From Leptolinea sp. UBA5366 (GTDB lineage: Bacteria > Chloroflexota > Anaerolineae > Anaerolineales > Anaerolineaceae): DNA of 21,418 nt. The stretch is taken from the NCBI GenBank assembly GCA_002407845.1, contig DHPK01000032.1, positions 2,066 to 23,483 on the forward strand. The letters are read 5' to 3'. This document shows, in pieces, positions 14,968 to 21,418 of this stretch (position 1 is its first letter; each line of letters opens with the position of its first letter). Position numbers and translations under genes: made by a program. The notes under the pieces were generated by a model, which saw nothing but the letters and a program-made list of their open reading frames with translations, did no database searches and was not told where the DNA came from.

Positions 14968-16392
14968 ATGAGCAAAACATGGCATTTACCAGAGGACCGC
15001 TTTTTTGATCCCGAAAAATCACAAAAAAAAGCAGCCATGGAAATTTATGAGCGGATTAAAGACCTGCCAATTGTCAGCCCGCATGGGCATGTCAATCCGC
15101 AGCTTTTCACCGATGATTCACCCGGTTTTGGATCACCCAGCGACCTGCTGATTATTCCTGATCATTATATTTTCCGAATTTTTTACTCTCAGGGATTGCG
15201 ACTCGAAAATTTCGGCATTCCCTATAAAAATAATTCCAAAAAAGAAGTTGAGCAAAGCCATAGAAAGATTTGGCAAAATTTTGCGGACAACTTCCACCTC
15301 TTGCGCGCAACCGCATCCTATTCCTGGCTGGCATATGAATTCAAATTCATTCTGGGCATTGATGAGGTGCTTGATTCAGAAAATGCCATGCAGATTTATG
15401 ATCAAATCGAAGAAAAACTGGCATCCCCAGAATTCCAGCCCCGATCGCTGTACAAGAAATTCAATATTGAGGTGTTGTGCACGACGGACGGCGCATCCGA
15501 TTCACTGCAGGAACATAAAGAAATCGCAAGATCAGGCTGGGACGGTCGAATTTTACCGACCTTCCGCCCGGATTCAGTTGTAGATCTGCAAAATCCCAAT
15601 TTCAAAGCAGAGATCCAGAAATTATCTGAATCTGTTGATAAAAAAATTAAGAATTTTGAAGACTATCTTTCAGCGCTTGAGAAAAGACGCTATTATTTCA
15701 AGCGAGCAGGAGCGGTTTCAACCGACCAAGGTGTCCTGGCACCGGTTACGAACGAGCTTTCTTACGACGAAATGAACAAACTGTTCAAAGCCGCGCTTGA
15801 CGGAAAAACTTCACCTTCAAATTCCAAAGCATTTACGGGACAGATGCTGAACGAAATGGCTCGCATGAGCTGCGATGATAAACTCGTGATGCAGCTGCAC
15901 CCGGGCGTACTCCGCAGCCACAATCAATTCATTTTTGATCGATTTGGCGCTGACAAAGGCGCTGATATTCCAATTCAAACCGAGTTCACAAAGAACTTGC
16001 GTCCATTGCTGAACATGTACGGCAATAACCCACGCTTCACGCTTTGTTTGTTCACGCTGGACGAATACACCTATTCGCGCGAATTGGCACCGCTCGCCGG
16101 GCATTACCCGTCAATTCGCTTAGGTCCGCCCTGGTGGTTCAATGACAGCTGGAATGGCATGTCTCGTTTCTTCGATTCGGTCACAGAGACAGCCGGGCTT
16201 TATAATTTGAGCGGATTTGTGGATGATACCCGAGCATTTCTCAGTATTCCTGCCCGGCACGATGTCTGGCGCAGAGTTGTCGCAAACTGGCTCGCAAAAA
16301 TGACTGTGACCTCGTTCATCGATATCGATAGTGCGCATGAGCTCGCTTATATGCTAACCTACACGCAGCCTAAAGCTGTTTACAATCTGTAA
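14968..16392 (+). CDS. uxaC: Uronate (glucuronate/galacturonate) isomerase
   Basis: Interconverts D-glucuronate with D-fructuronate and D-galacturonate with D-tagaturonate in the cytoplasm. It is 474 residues long, the normal length for UxaC, an amidohydrolase-fold enzyme. The metal HxH motif is SPHGHVNPQ (His39, His41). Further family marks are DHYIFR, MQLHPGVLRSHN (His311), LGPPWWFNDSWNGM and a VDDTRAFLSIPARHD segment (Asp419/Asp420, Arg422), equivalent to the TDSRSF-type motif of UxaC. AGAGAGG lies ahead of the start, 12 bases after the UroD-like stop. It stands directly before the epimerase UxaE, and together they link the galacturonate and glucuronate branches. Confidence 0.93.
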   Translation: MSKTWHLPEDRFFDPEKSQKKAAMEIYERIKDLPIVSPHGHVNPQLFTDDSPGFGSPSDLLIIPDHYIFRIFYSQGLRLENFGIPYKNNSKKEVEQSHRKIWQNFADNFHLLRATASYSWLAYEFKFILGIDEVLDSENAMQIYDQIEEKLASPEFQPRSLYKKFNIEVLCTTDGASDSLQEHKEIARSGWDGRILPTFRPDSVVDLQNPNFKAEIQKLSESVDKKIKNFEDYLSALEKRRYYFKRAGAVSTDQGVLAPVTNELSYDEMNKLFKAALDGKTSPSNSKAFTGQMLNEMARMSCDDKLVMQLHPGVLRSHNQFIFDRFGADKGADIPIQTEFTKNLRPLLNMYGNNPRFTLCLFTLDEYTYSRELAPLAGHYPSIRLGPPWWFNDSWNGMSRFFDSVTETAGLYNLSGFVDDTRAFLSIPARHDVWRRVVANWLAKMTVTSFIDIDSAHELAYMLTYTQPKAVYNL

Positions 16393-16403
16393 AGGGAGAG
16401 AAT

Positions 16404-17807
16404 ATGAACTTTTCATCGATTGATACATCAATAACTGAATATGGAGCTGGCACAATTCGCCTGGTTCGAGACGAATCGGGTAAACGATTTTTATCGGTTT
16501 CTGAAAATATCAAAGAGTTGACTGGCGATGTCGCGCCGAATGTTTACCAGCTCACACCGGAAAATGCAGTTTGGATGCGCGCTCAATTTCCCTGGCTGAA
16601 TCCGCAGCCGCTTGGAATTAAAACCAGCGCTGGGGTTGGCGATCGGCTGGGTGTCGCAACGGAAGGACACTTGCGCGCTTTTAAAGAGACGAACATCGCG
16701 CCAATTCTTGCGCAGCAATCCGTTCGGGAGCTCATTCGCACACACCGAACCGCCCAAATCGTCATGGACGATGCAATGTGGGGCGTTTTTGAGGCAGGCT
16801 GGCGCGAGCCTTGGGGCGGGGATGCGGATCATCTTAAAACGACCGAGCACATGCGGGAGTATTTTGATGCTGGATTCACCAGTTTCACGATTGATCCGGG
16901 AGAACATGTCGTCAATATCACTGCCCTTTCCGCTGAGGAGATTGGGAATCTCTTTGATCAATTTAATTTCAGCGATTTCGGGATTGACCCCGCAGCACTG
17001 CTTGCCAGATATGAAACCCATCCCGCTTCACTTGACTTTTTATCTTCCTCGCCAGCTGATGTCAAGCGTGCCATTACGAAATATGGTAAGGCGATATTAT
17101 TCGTAACAAAAATGTATTTCGAACTTCGAGGCTGGATGGCTGGGAAAGAATTCGATTTTGAAGTTTCAGTAGATGAAACCGATGACCCAACCACGCCGTT
17201 TGAGCACTATCTGATCGCAAATGAACTGAAAAGATTGGGGGTGAAATGGAATTCACTTGCACCGCGGTTTATCGGGCGATTTGAAAAAGGTGTAGATTAC
17301 CAGGGTGATTTGAATTTATTTGAGCAAGAGTATAAACGCCACGCAGCCGTTCAAAAGCATTTCGATTCTTACAAGATAAGCTTGCACTCCGGCAGCGATA
17401 AATTCAGCATTTACAAAATTTGTGCCGAGAGCAGCGATTACATGGTTCACTTGAAAACTGCTGGAACCAGCTATCTCGAAGCTATTCGCGTGATTGCACA
17501 GGTTGATCCTGATCTGTTCAGAAAAATCTACGCGATCAGCCTGGATCATTACGAAACGGACAAGCAATCCTATCATGTTTCAGCACAGACAGCGCGCATG
17601 CCAAAACTTGCAGATTTATCAGACGATCAGCTGCCCGCTCTGCTTGACCATTTCGACGCAAGACAGGCATTGCATGTCTGTTTCGGCACGATCCTGGACG
17701 CGCACAAAGCAGAAATCATGGCTGATCTCTACCGCAACCATGAACTTTATTCGGAAGGGCTGAGACGTCATTTTGATAAACATTTAGTGGACTTTGTCAG
17801 ACCCTGA
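16404..17807 (+). CDS. uxaE: Tagaturonate/fructuronate epimerase
   Basis: Matches the UxaE family first described in Thermotoga, which epimerises D-tagaturonate to D-fructuronate and so bypasses the separate galacturonate route. Length is 467 residues, close to the ~480 of that enzyme. Family landmarks are GVGDRLGVATEGHLRAF (residues 77-93), AQQSVRELIRTHRT, MDDAMWGVF, FTIDPGEHV, DFDFEVSVDETDDPT, RFIGRFEKGVDYQGDL, and the long conserved run beginning YKISLHSGSDKFSIY and ending KTAGTSYLEA. Histidines and acidic residues in these runs probably bind the metal. AAAGGGAGAG precedes the start, 11 bases after uxaC. The downstream reductase or dehydratase is not in the window. Confidence 0.92.
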   Translation: MNFSSIDTSITEYGAGTIRLVRDESGKRFLSVSENIKELTGDVAPNVYQLTPENAVWMRAQFPWLNPQPLGIKTSAGVGDRLGVATEGHLRAFKETNIAPILAQQSVRELIRTHRTAQIVMDDAMWGVFEAGWREPWGGDADHLKTTEHMREYFDAGFTSFTIDPGEHVVNITALSAEEIGNLFDQFNFSDFGIDPAALLARYETHPASLDFLSSSPADVKRAITKYGKAILFVTKMYFELRGWMAGKEFDFEVSVDETDDPTTPFEHYLIANELKRLGVKWNSLAPRFIGRFEKGVDYQGDLNLFEQEYKRHAAVQKHFDSYKISLHSGSDKFSIYKICAESSDYMVHLKTAGTSYLEAIRVIAQVDPDLFRKIYAISLDHYETDKQSYHVSAQTARMPKLADLSDDQLPALLDHFDARQALHVCFGTILDAHKAEIMADLYRNHELYSEGLRRHFDKHLVDFVRP

Positions 17808-17956
17808 CACTATTACAAACTGAAAGATTAAGTTTTTTCACTTTGTGATTGTATAGATGAATCGAAAAATGGTTCGAAATGGTAGAAGTTCTGATAAAAT
17901 CATCATTGAATTGATGAAAATAAATAAAATTATATTGAATAAATATTTGGAGGAAT
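17808..17956 (+). promoter_or_regulatory. AT-rich leader before the corrinoid-protein gene
   Basis: A 149-base gap, the largest inside the enzyme half of the locus, where other gaps are under 30 bases. It is strongly AT-rich. A TTGAAT (17906-17911) and a TATATT (17931-17936) could form a promoter but are 19 bases apart. A perfect TTCGAA lies at 17873-17878. AGGAGG-like sequence (TTGGAGGAAT) precedes the ATG. An internal promoter giving extra corrinoid protein is plausible, since carrier proteins are often needed in excess. No strong terminator is visible here. Confidence 0.3.
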
Positions 17957-18595
17957 ATGGGCGATTTGATCAACACCATTAAAGAAGCAGTCATCGACGG
18001 CGATGCTAAAACTGTTTCAGCAAACGTCACAGCTGCTCTGGAACAGGGAACCGATCCTGAAACAATTTTAAATGAAGCGATGATTGCCGGGATGGCGGAA
18101 GTCGGACAGTTGTTTGAAGACGGTGAATTCTTTGTCCCCGAAATGCTGGTTGCAGCACGCGCAATGACAGCCGGCATGCAAATCTTGAAACCACAGCTTG
18201 TCCAGGCTGATGTCAAATCAGCGGGCAAAGTCATCATCGGCACCGTACAAGGCGACCTGCATGACATTGGTAAAAACCTGGTCAGCATGATGCTTGAAGG
18301 CGCTTCTTTTGACATCGTTGACCTCGGCGCAGATGTGCCGCCGGAAAAATTTGTTGAGGCGGTCAAGGAACAAGGGGCTCAGATCGTTGCCATGTCAGCC
18401 TTGTTGACAACCACTATGCCAGCTATGAAAAACACAATCAAAGCGCTCGAAGATGCTGGCGTTCGCAGCAATGTGAAGGTAATGGTTGGCGGCGCACCGC
18501 TTTCTGATCATTTTTCGAATGAAATTGGTGCTGATGGATATGCCTCTGACGCGAATAAAGCCGTTGCTTTAGCGAAAAAACTGATCGCTGCCTAA
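17957..18595 (+). CDS. Corrinoid (B12-binding) methyl-carrier protein, MtaC/MtbC/MtmC type
   Basis: A 212-residue two-domain corrinoid protein. Residues about 1-85 form the helical cap domain (with EGQLFEDGEFFVPEM-like sequence: here VGQLFEDGEFFVPEMLVAAR). The rest is a Rossmann-like cobalamin domain with the base-off/His-on signature DLHDIG (His102 as lower cobalt ligand), followed by the serine-containing MSALLTTTMP and the glycine-rich VMVGGAPL segment. It accepts a methyl group from a substrate-specific methyltransferase and hands it to a second one, usually toward tetrahydrofolate or coenzyme M. In this operon the partners are presumably the UroD-like proteins. A reductive activase, which such systems need to restore cob(I)alamin, is not encoded in the window. 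Confidence 0.93.
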   Translation: MGDLINTIKEAVIDGDAKTVSANVTAALEQGTDPETILNEAMIAGMAEVGQLFEDGEFFVPEMLVAARAMTAGMQILKPQLVQADVKSAGKVIIGTVQGDLHDIGKNLVSMMLEGASFDIVDLGADVPPEKFVEAVKEQGAQIVAMSALLTTTMPAMKNTIKALEDAGVRSNVKVMVGGAPLSDHFSNEIGADGYASDANKAVALAKKLIAA

Positions 18596-18616
18596 AAACC
18601 TCGATTCCTTAATCAA

Positions 18617-18647
18617 AAAAGCGGACTGCTCATAACAGTCCGCTTTT
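18617..18647. terminator. Bidirectional intrinsic terminator
   Basis: AAAAGCGGACTG pairs with CAGTCCGCTTTT around a 7-base loop: an 8-bp GC-rich stem flanked by A-run and T-run, so it can stop transcripts from both sides. It ends the long plus-strand locus 22 bases after the corrinoid stop and also lies just beyond the minus-strand lipoprotein gene. Confidence 0.9.
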
Positions 18648-18664
18648 CCATTGTTACAGAGTGA

Positions 18665-18856
18665 TTATCCCTGTGATGTTGCTACAATTGTCGGTATCGC
18701 AACATTTTCTTCCACAGTCGGCTCAGCTTCTACTGTATTTTCGACAGCTGGTGCTTCTGTAGGTGCAGGAACAGGTGTTTCGGTCGCTTTTGCACAGCCG
18801 ATCATCAATGACACAACAAGTAACGTCAACATAATAATGCTTAAGGTTTTTTTCAT
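18665..18856 (-). CDS. Small T/P/E-rich lipoprotein
   Basis: A 63-residue predicted lipoprotein. The start at 18856 has GGAGG 4 bases upstream on the minus strand. The signal peptide MKKTLSIIMLTLLVVSLMIG runs into the lipobox LMIGC, with Cys21 the lipid-bearing residue. The mature part is a low-complexity tail rich in Thr, Pro, Glu, Val and Ala (ATETPVPAPTEAPAVE and then VEAEPTVEE). Such linkers commonly follow the lipid cysteine of Chloroflexota binding proteins, so it could be an anchor stub whose folded domain was lost, or a genuine tiny envelope protein. A TATAAT box upstream and a terminator downstream favour an independently expressed gene. Function unknown. Confidence 0.65.
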   Translation of the reverse strand: MKKTLSIIMLTLLVVSLMIGCAKATETPVPAPTEAPAVENTVEAEPTVEENVAIPTIVATSQG

Positions 18857-18892
18857 GGTTCCTCCAATCAACTTATCTAAAAACCAAATGCT

Positions 18893-18898
18893 ATTATA
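18893..18898 (-). promoter_or_regulatory. TATAAT -10 box for the small lipoprotein gene
   Basis: On the minus strand a perfect TATAAT lies about 37 bases before the lipoprotein ATG, a normal distance for a start site and short leader. No good -35 is seen at 17 bases. Just upstream (18901-18912) is CACA-AAAA-TGTG, a small inverted repeat in the -35 area that might bind a regulator. Confidence 0.45.
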
Positions 18899-18974
18899 GC
18901 CACATTTTTGTGTCATTTCGGTTTCATGCAAAGATTTTATACAAAACTCTTACATATTCCATAAACAAAGGCGA

Positions 18975-20177
18975 TTATTGTGAAATATTCTTCCGAATTT
19001 CCAAAAGGAATTCCAATGAATTAAGCACGATTGGTTCAGTTCCCTCATACAACCCTTCAAGATCTTTTGTGCAATAGCCAATTTCAAGCGTTTTTATCAC
19101 TGCTTTTTCAATTTTTGCAGCAATTTCCGTTAACGGCTCATTTTGATCAAGCTCGCCTCTTTTTGCCAAGGCGCCAGTCCAGGCAAAAATCGTCGCGACC
19201 GGATTGGTTGAGGTCTCCTCCCCTTTCATATACTTGTAATAATGGCGGGTGACGGTTCCGTGTGCAGCCTCATACTCATAAATTCCGTTCGGGTTGACCA
19301 GCACACTGGTCATCATCGCCAGTGATCCAAACGCGGTTGCGACCATGTCGCTCATGACATCTCCATCATAGTTTTTGCATGCCCAGACAAATCCGCCTTC
19401 GGATCGGATTACCCGGGCGACGGCATCGTCAATTAATGTATAAAAATAGGAAATGCCCTGACTTTCGAAAATCCGTTTGAATTCATCCTGATAAACTTTT
19501 TCAAATATTGCCCGGAAAGTACCGTCATATTTTTTGGAGATCGTATCTTTGGCGGAAAACCAGACATCTTGATGGGTGCTGAGCGCATAAGTAAAGCAGG
19601 CGCGTGCAAACGAAGCGATTGAGGAATCTTTGTTATAAGTCGCCTGCAGGACGCCGGCGCCTTCAAACTCATACACGGTTTCTCTCATTTCAGATCCGTC
19701 TTCAGCGCTGAAAAGCAGTTCTGCCTTTCCCCTGCCTGGAATTCGAAGTTCTGTTCCTTTGTAAACATCTCCGTAAGCATGGCGAGCGATTGTGATCGGT
19801 TTTTTCCAGGTTCGTACAAAGGGTTTGATCTGATCGACCAGAATTGGCGCCCGAAAAACCGTCCCATCGAGAATCCCGCGAATCGTTGCATTCGGACTTT
19901 TCCATAATTCTTTTATTTTATATTCTTCACGTCGTTTTTCATTCGGTGTGATTGTGGCACATTTAACACCGACACCATACTTTTTAATCGCATTCGCAGC
20001 GTCAACTGTAACTTGATCGTCCGTTCGATCGCGGTTTGGCAGTCCAAGATCATAGTATTCAGTTTTCAAATCGATGAAAGGATGAATCAGCTCTTCTTTA
20101 ATCCACTGCCAAAGCACGCGGGTCATCTCGTCCCCGTCAATTTCAACGATTGGGGTTGTCATTTGAACTTTATTCAT
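18975..20177 (-). CDS. icd: NADP-dependent isocitrate dehydrogenase (dimeric, eukaryote-like type)
   Basis: Oxidative decarboxylation of isocitrate to 2-oxoglutarate in the cytoplasm; 400 residues, the length of the homodimeric type related to human IDH1. Recognisable segments are VKCATITPNEKRR, SPNATIRGILDGTVFRAPI, ARHAYGDVYKGTE (substrate Arg and catalytic Tyr), SAKDTISKKYDG (catalytic Lys), and LIDDAVAR with ACKNYDGDVMSD (metal Asp residues). HGTVTRHY carries the Arg-His pair equivalent to R314/H315 of human IDH1, which favours NADP. AGGAGA lies just before the ATG. It follows the aconitase-family gene by 11 bases, so the two are co-transcribed. In an anaerobe this pair chiefly supplies glutamate precursor. 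Confidence 0.95.
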   Translation of the reverse strand: MNKVQMTTPIVEIDGDEMTRVLWQWIKEELIHPFIDLKTEYYDLGLPNRDRTDDQVTVDAANAIKKYGVGVKCATITPNEKRREEYKIKELWKSPNATIRGILDGTVFRAPILVDQIKPFVRTWKKPITIARHAYGDVYKGTELRIPGRGKAELLFSAEDGSEMRETVYEFEGAGVLQATYNKDSSIASFARACFTYALSTHQDVWFSAKDTISKKYDGTFRAIFEKVYQDEFKRIFESQGISYFYTLIDDAVARVIRSEGGFVWACKNYDGDVMSDMVATAFGSLAMMTSVLVNPNGIYEYEAAHGTVTRHYYKYMKGEETSTNPVATIFAWTGALAKRGELDQNEPLTEIAAKIEKAVIKTLEIGYCTKDLEGLYEGTEPIVLNSLEFLLEIRKNISQ

Positions 20178-20188
20178 AAAATCTCCTG

Positions 20189-21418
20189 TCAGACCTGTTC
20201 TTTCTGAGCAGCATAATAATTCATTAGACTGCCACTCAGTAATATTTGCTTTTCTTCAGCGGATAATCCAGCACAGTGTAAGGTCAGTGCCCTGCTGCCC
20301 GATTTCGTAATCACCTGAGCCAGTATGGTTTCCTGTCCTCCTTTGATCGATTGGCGGATATTTGATACAAAAATAGCATCTCCAGCCTCAAGGTCAAAAG
20401 CTTCGCTTTCATCAATTGTGAAAGGAATCATTCCCCAGTTTATACAGTTGCTGCGGTAGCGTTTTGTGGCGTATTCATAGGCAATGTTGGCTGACCCGCC
20501 CAGCACGCGTTGACTCGACGCAGCCTGTTCCCGAGCGGATCCATCACCTGGTTTGTTGGCAAATATTGCTGATCCGATCGCTATTTTACTCCAGTCAATC
20601 TTGACGCTGGCATTCTCAAGCATAGCTTTCAGGGCAGCGTCTTCTTTTCCTTCCCTGCGTTCCAATTCTTTCCCGAAGATCGCCTTGGCGTTTGCTACAT
20701 ATTCCGGAACGCGGCGCGACAGGGTAAACTCAGCTAATTTCAGCGGATTTGAGCGATAAGAAGACGTTTCGCCTGAAGGAATCAACTCATCGGTTGTTGT
20801 AACCGGATCGCGAATGACAGCAGCCAGGATCAGCAGTAAATTGTCTGCCAAAGGATACATTTTTGGCCAGTCCGTAATATTCGGACCCAGTTTTAATGGC
20901 AGTTCTTTTTCAGGCTTTCTGAAACCTGAATAGACTCGTTTTTGATAAATCTGGGCGTCAAATTTGTATGGATAGGTTCGATAGTTGACGTCCAAATCAG
21001 TTGCAGAAGTCAGATACCCGCCATTTGCCGCAGTGGCAGCAATTGAGCGCGCATCCATCAACGCAACTCCGGCAATCTGTCCCTGATCTGGCTTTGACCC
21101 GTCACGATTTGGGAAATTTCGGGTTGTGTGGCGAATGCTCAGAGCGTTATTCCCCGGAATGTCACCGGCACCAAAACAGGGACCGCAAAACGCCATTTTC
21201 GTCACTACGCCAGCCTGTTGCAGCCGCAGAAATACGCCGTTTGCTGTCAGCGCGGTATTGATAGGCATGCTTGCCGGATAAACCGAAAGCGAGAAATAAT
21301 CGCTGCCGATTTCGCCAGTTTCAAGAATATCCGCAGCCGCGCAAAGGTTCTCAAACATCCCGCCAGCACAGCCAGCGATAATACCCTGATCAACGAGGAT
21401 TTGCCCGTCGTGAATCTT
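20189..21418 (-). CDS. Aconitase-family hydratase, 5' end outside the window
   Basis: The visible C-terminal 409 residues of an aconitase-superfamily protein; the reading frame runs open to the window edge, so the true start lies beyond it. The [4Fe-4S] cysteines are present: one in IIAGCAGG near the edge, and two in AFCGPCFGAGD. The swivel-domain arginine loop appears as GDGSAREQAASSQ, followed by the family-like SNCINWGMIPFTI. It would convert citrate to isocitrate via aconitate, feeding the isocitrate dehydrogenase encoded 11 bases downstream. Sequence style differs from classic AcnA/AcnB (for example GCAGG rather than GSCTN), so it may be a hydratase-like subgroup, but the pairing with icd argues for true aconitase activity. 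Confidence 0.85.
   Translation of the reverse strand, partial: KIHDGQILVDQGIIAGCAGGMFENLCAAADILETGEIGSDYFSLSVYPASMPINTALTANGVFLRLQQAGVVTKMAFCGPCFGAGDIPGNNALSIRHTTRNFPNRDGSKPDQGQIAGVALMDARSIAATAANGGYLTSATDLDVNYRTYPYKFDAQIYQKRVYSGFRKPEKELPLKLGPNITDWPKMYPLADNLLLILAAVIRDPVTTTDELIPSGETSSYRSNPLKLAEFTLSRRVPEYVANAKAIFGKELERREGKEDAALKAMLENASVKIDWSKIAIGSAIFANKPGDGSAREQAASSQRVLGGSANIAYEYATKRYRSNCINWGMIPFTIDESEAFDLEAGDAIFVSNIRQSIKGGQETILAQVITKSGSRALTLHCAGLSAEEKQILLSGSLMNYYAAQKEQV

Noticed and set aside
16491..17021. Open frame of 176 codons on the minus strand inside the epimerase gene
   Set aside because: Lies wholly antisense to a strongly recognised gene (uxaE), has no family resemblance and no convincing ribosome site.
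17957..18595. Methionine synthase or mutase B12 domain
   Set aside because: A stand-alone 212-residue protein with cap plus B12 domain is the methyl-carrier architecture; no catalytic synthase or mutase domains are attached.
18651..18899. 82-codon plus-strand frame over the small lipoprotein
   Set aside because: It is antisense to a lipoprotein with a perfect lipobox and GGAGG site, and it begins immediately after the shared terminator.
1..21418. Mobile element explanation for the composition break
   Set aside because: I found no transposase, integrase, terminal repeats or tRNA site at either edge; homologous recombination fits the permease breakpoint better.

Overview
The window reads as an ordinary bacterial chromosome segment. 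I think it comes from an anaerobic, carbohydrate-fermenting member of the Chloroflexota, class Anaerolineae. This is inference, based on the T/P/E-rich linker behind the lipobox of a small lipoprotein, the Thermotoga-like tagaturonate epimerase, the family-5 binding-protein transporter placed with sugar genes, and the moderate GC. No rRNA, tRNA, CRISPR array, transposase or integrase was seen, and no gene-free stretch exceeds 300 bases.

The first ~18.6 kb is one co-directional (+) locus with short gaps or overlaps. It runs: a LacI-family regulator (95-1165); a single-domain cupin (1162-1620); a 46-residue signal-peptide-only ORF (1694-1834); a bicupin (1919-2671); a complete Opp/Dpp-type ABC importer (binding protein, two permeases, two ATPases; 2767-9037); NagA-like and NagB-like amino-sugar enzymes (9034-11019); an SGNH hydrolase (11047-11709); three tandem, mutually divergent UroD/MtaA-type methyltransferase-fold proteins (11684-14955); uronate isomerase UxaC (14968-16392); tagaturonate/fructuronate epimerase UxaE (16404-17807); and a corrinoid (B12-binding) methyl-carrier protein (17957-18595). 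A strong hairpin terminator follows at 18617-18647. The minus strand then carries a tiny lipoprotein, an NADP-type isocitrate dehydrogenase and the 3' part of an aconitase-family hydratase, the last two forming a TCA/glutamate-precursor operon.

My reading of how the genes work together (inference): a sugar-responsive repressor controls import of a glycan fragment. The fragment is de-esterified or deacetylated (SGNH, NagA-like) and deaminated (NagB-like). It loses O-methyl groups to a cobalamin carrier (UroD-like proteins plus corrinoid protein), and its uronic acid is routed through UxaC/UxaE. A corrinoid methyl-transfer module inside a uronate/amino-sugar operon is the most interesting feature. 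It suggests anaerobic demethylation of a methylated sugar acid, such as a 4-O-methyl-glucuronate-type residue. No corrinoid-reducing activase, fructuronate reductase or glycoside hydrolase/lyase is in the window.

A second striking feature is a composition break. From about 1835 to about 6920 (bicupin, binding protein, both permeases) the DNA is clearly AT-richer and uses TTA/AGA-type codons, unlike the genes on both sides. The right edge falls inside the last codons of the second permease. On the left the block abuts an orphan signal-peptide ORF. This looks like replacement of the import half of the transporter by homologous recombination, with the ATPases kept.
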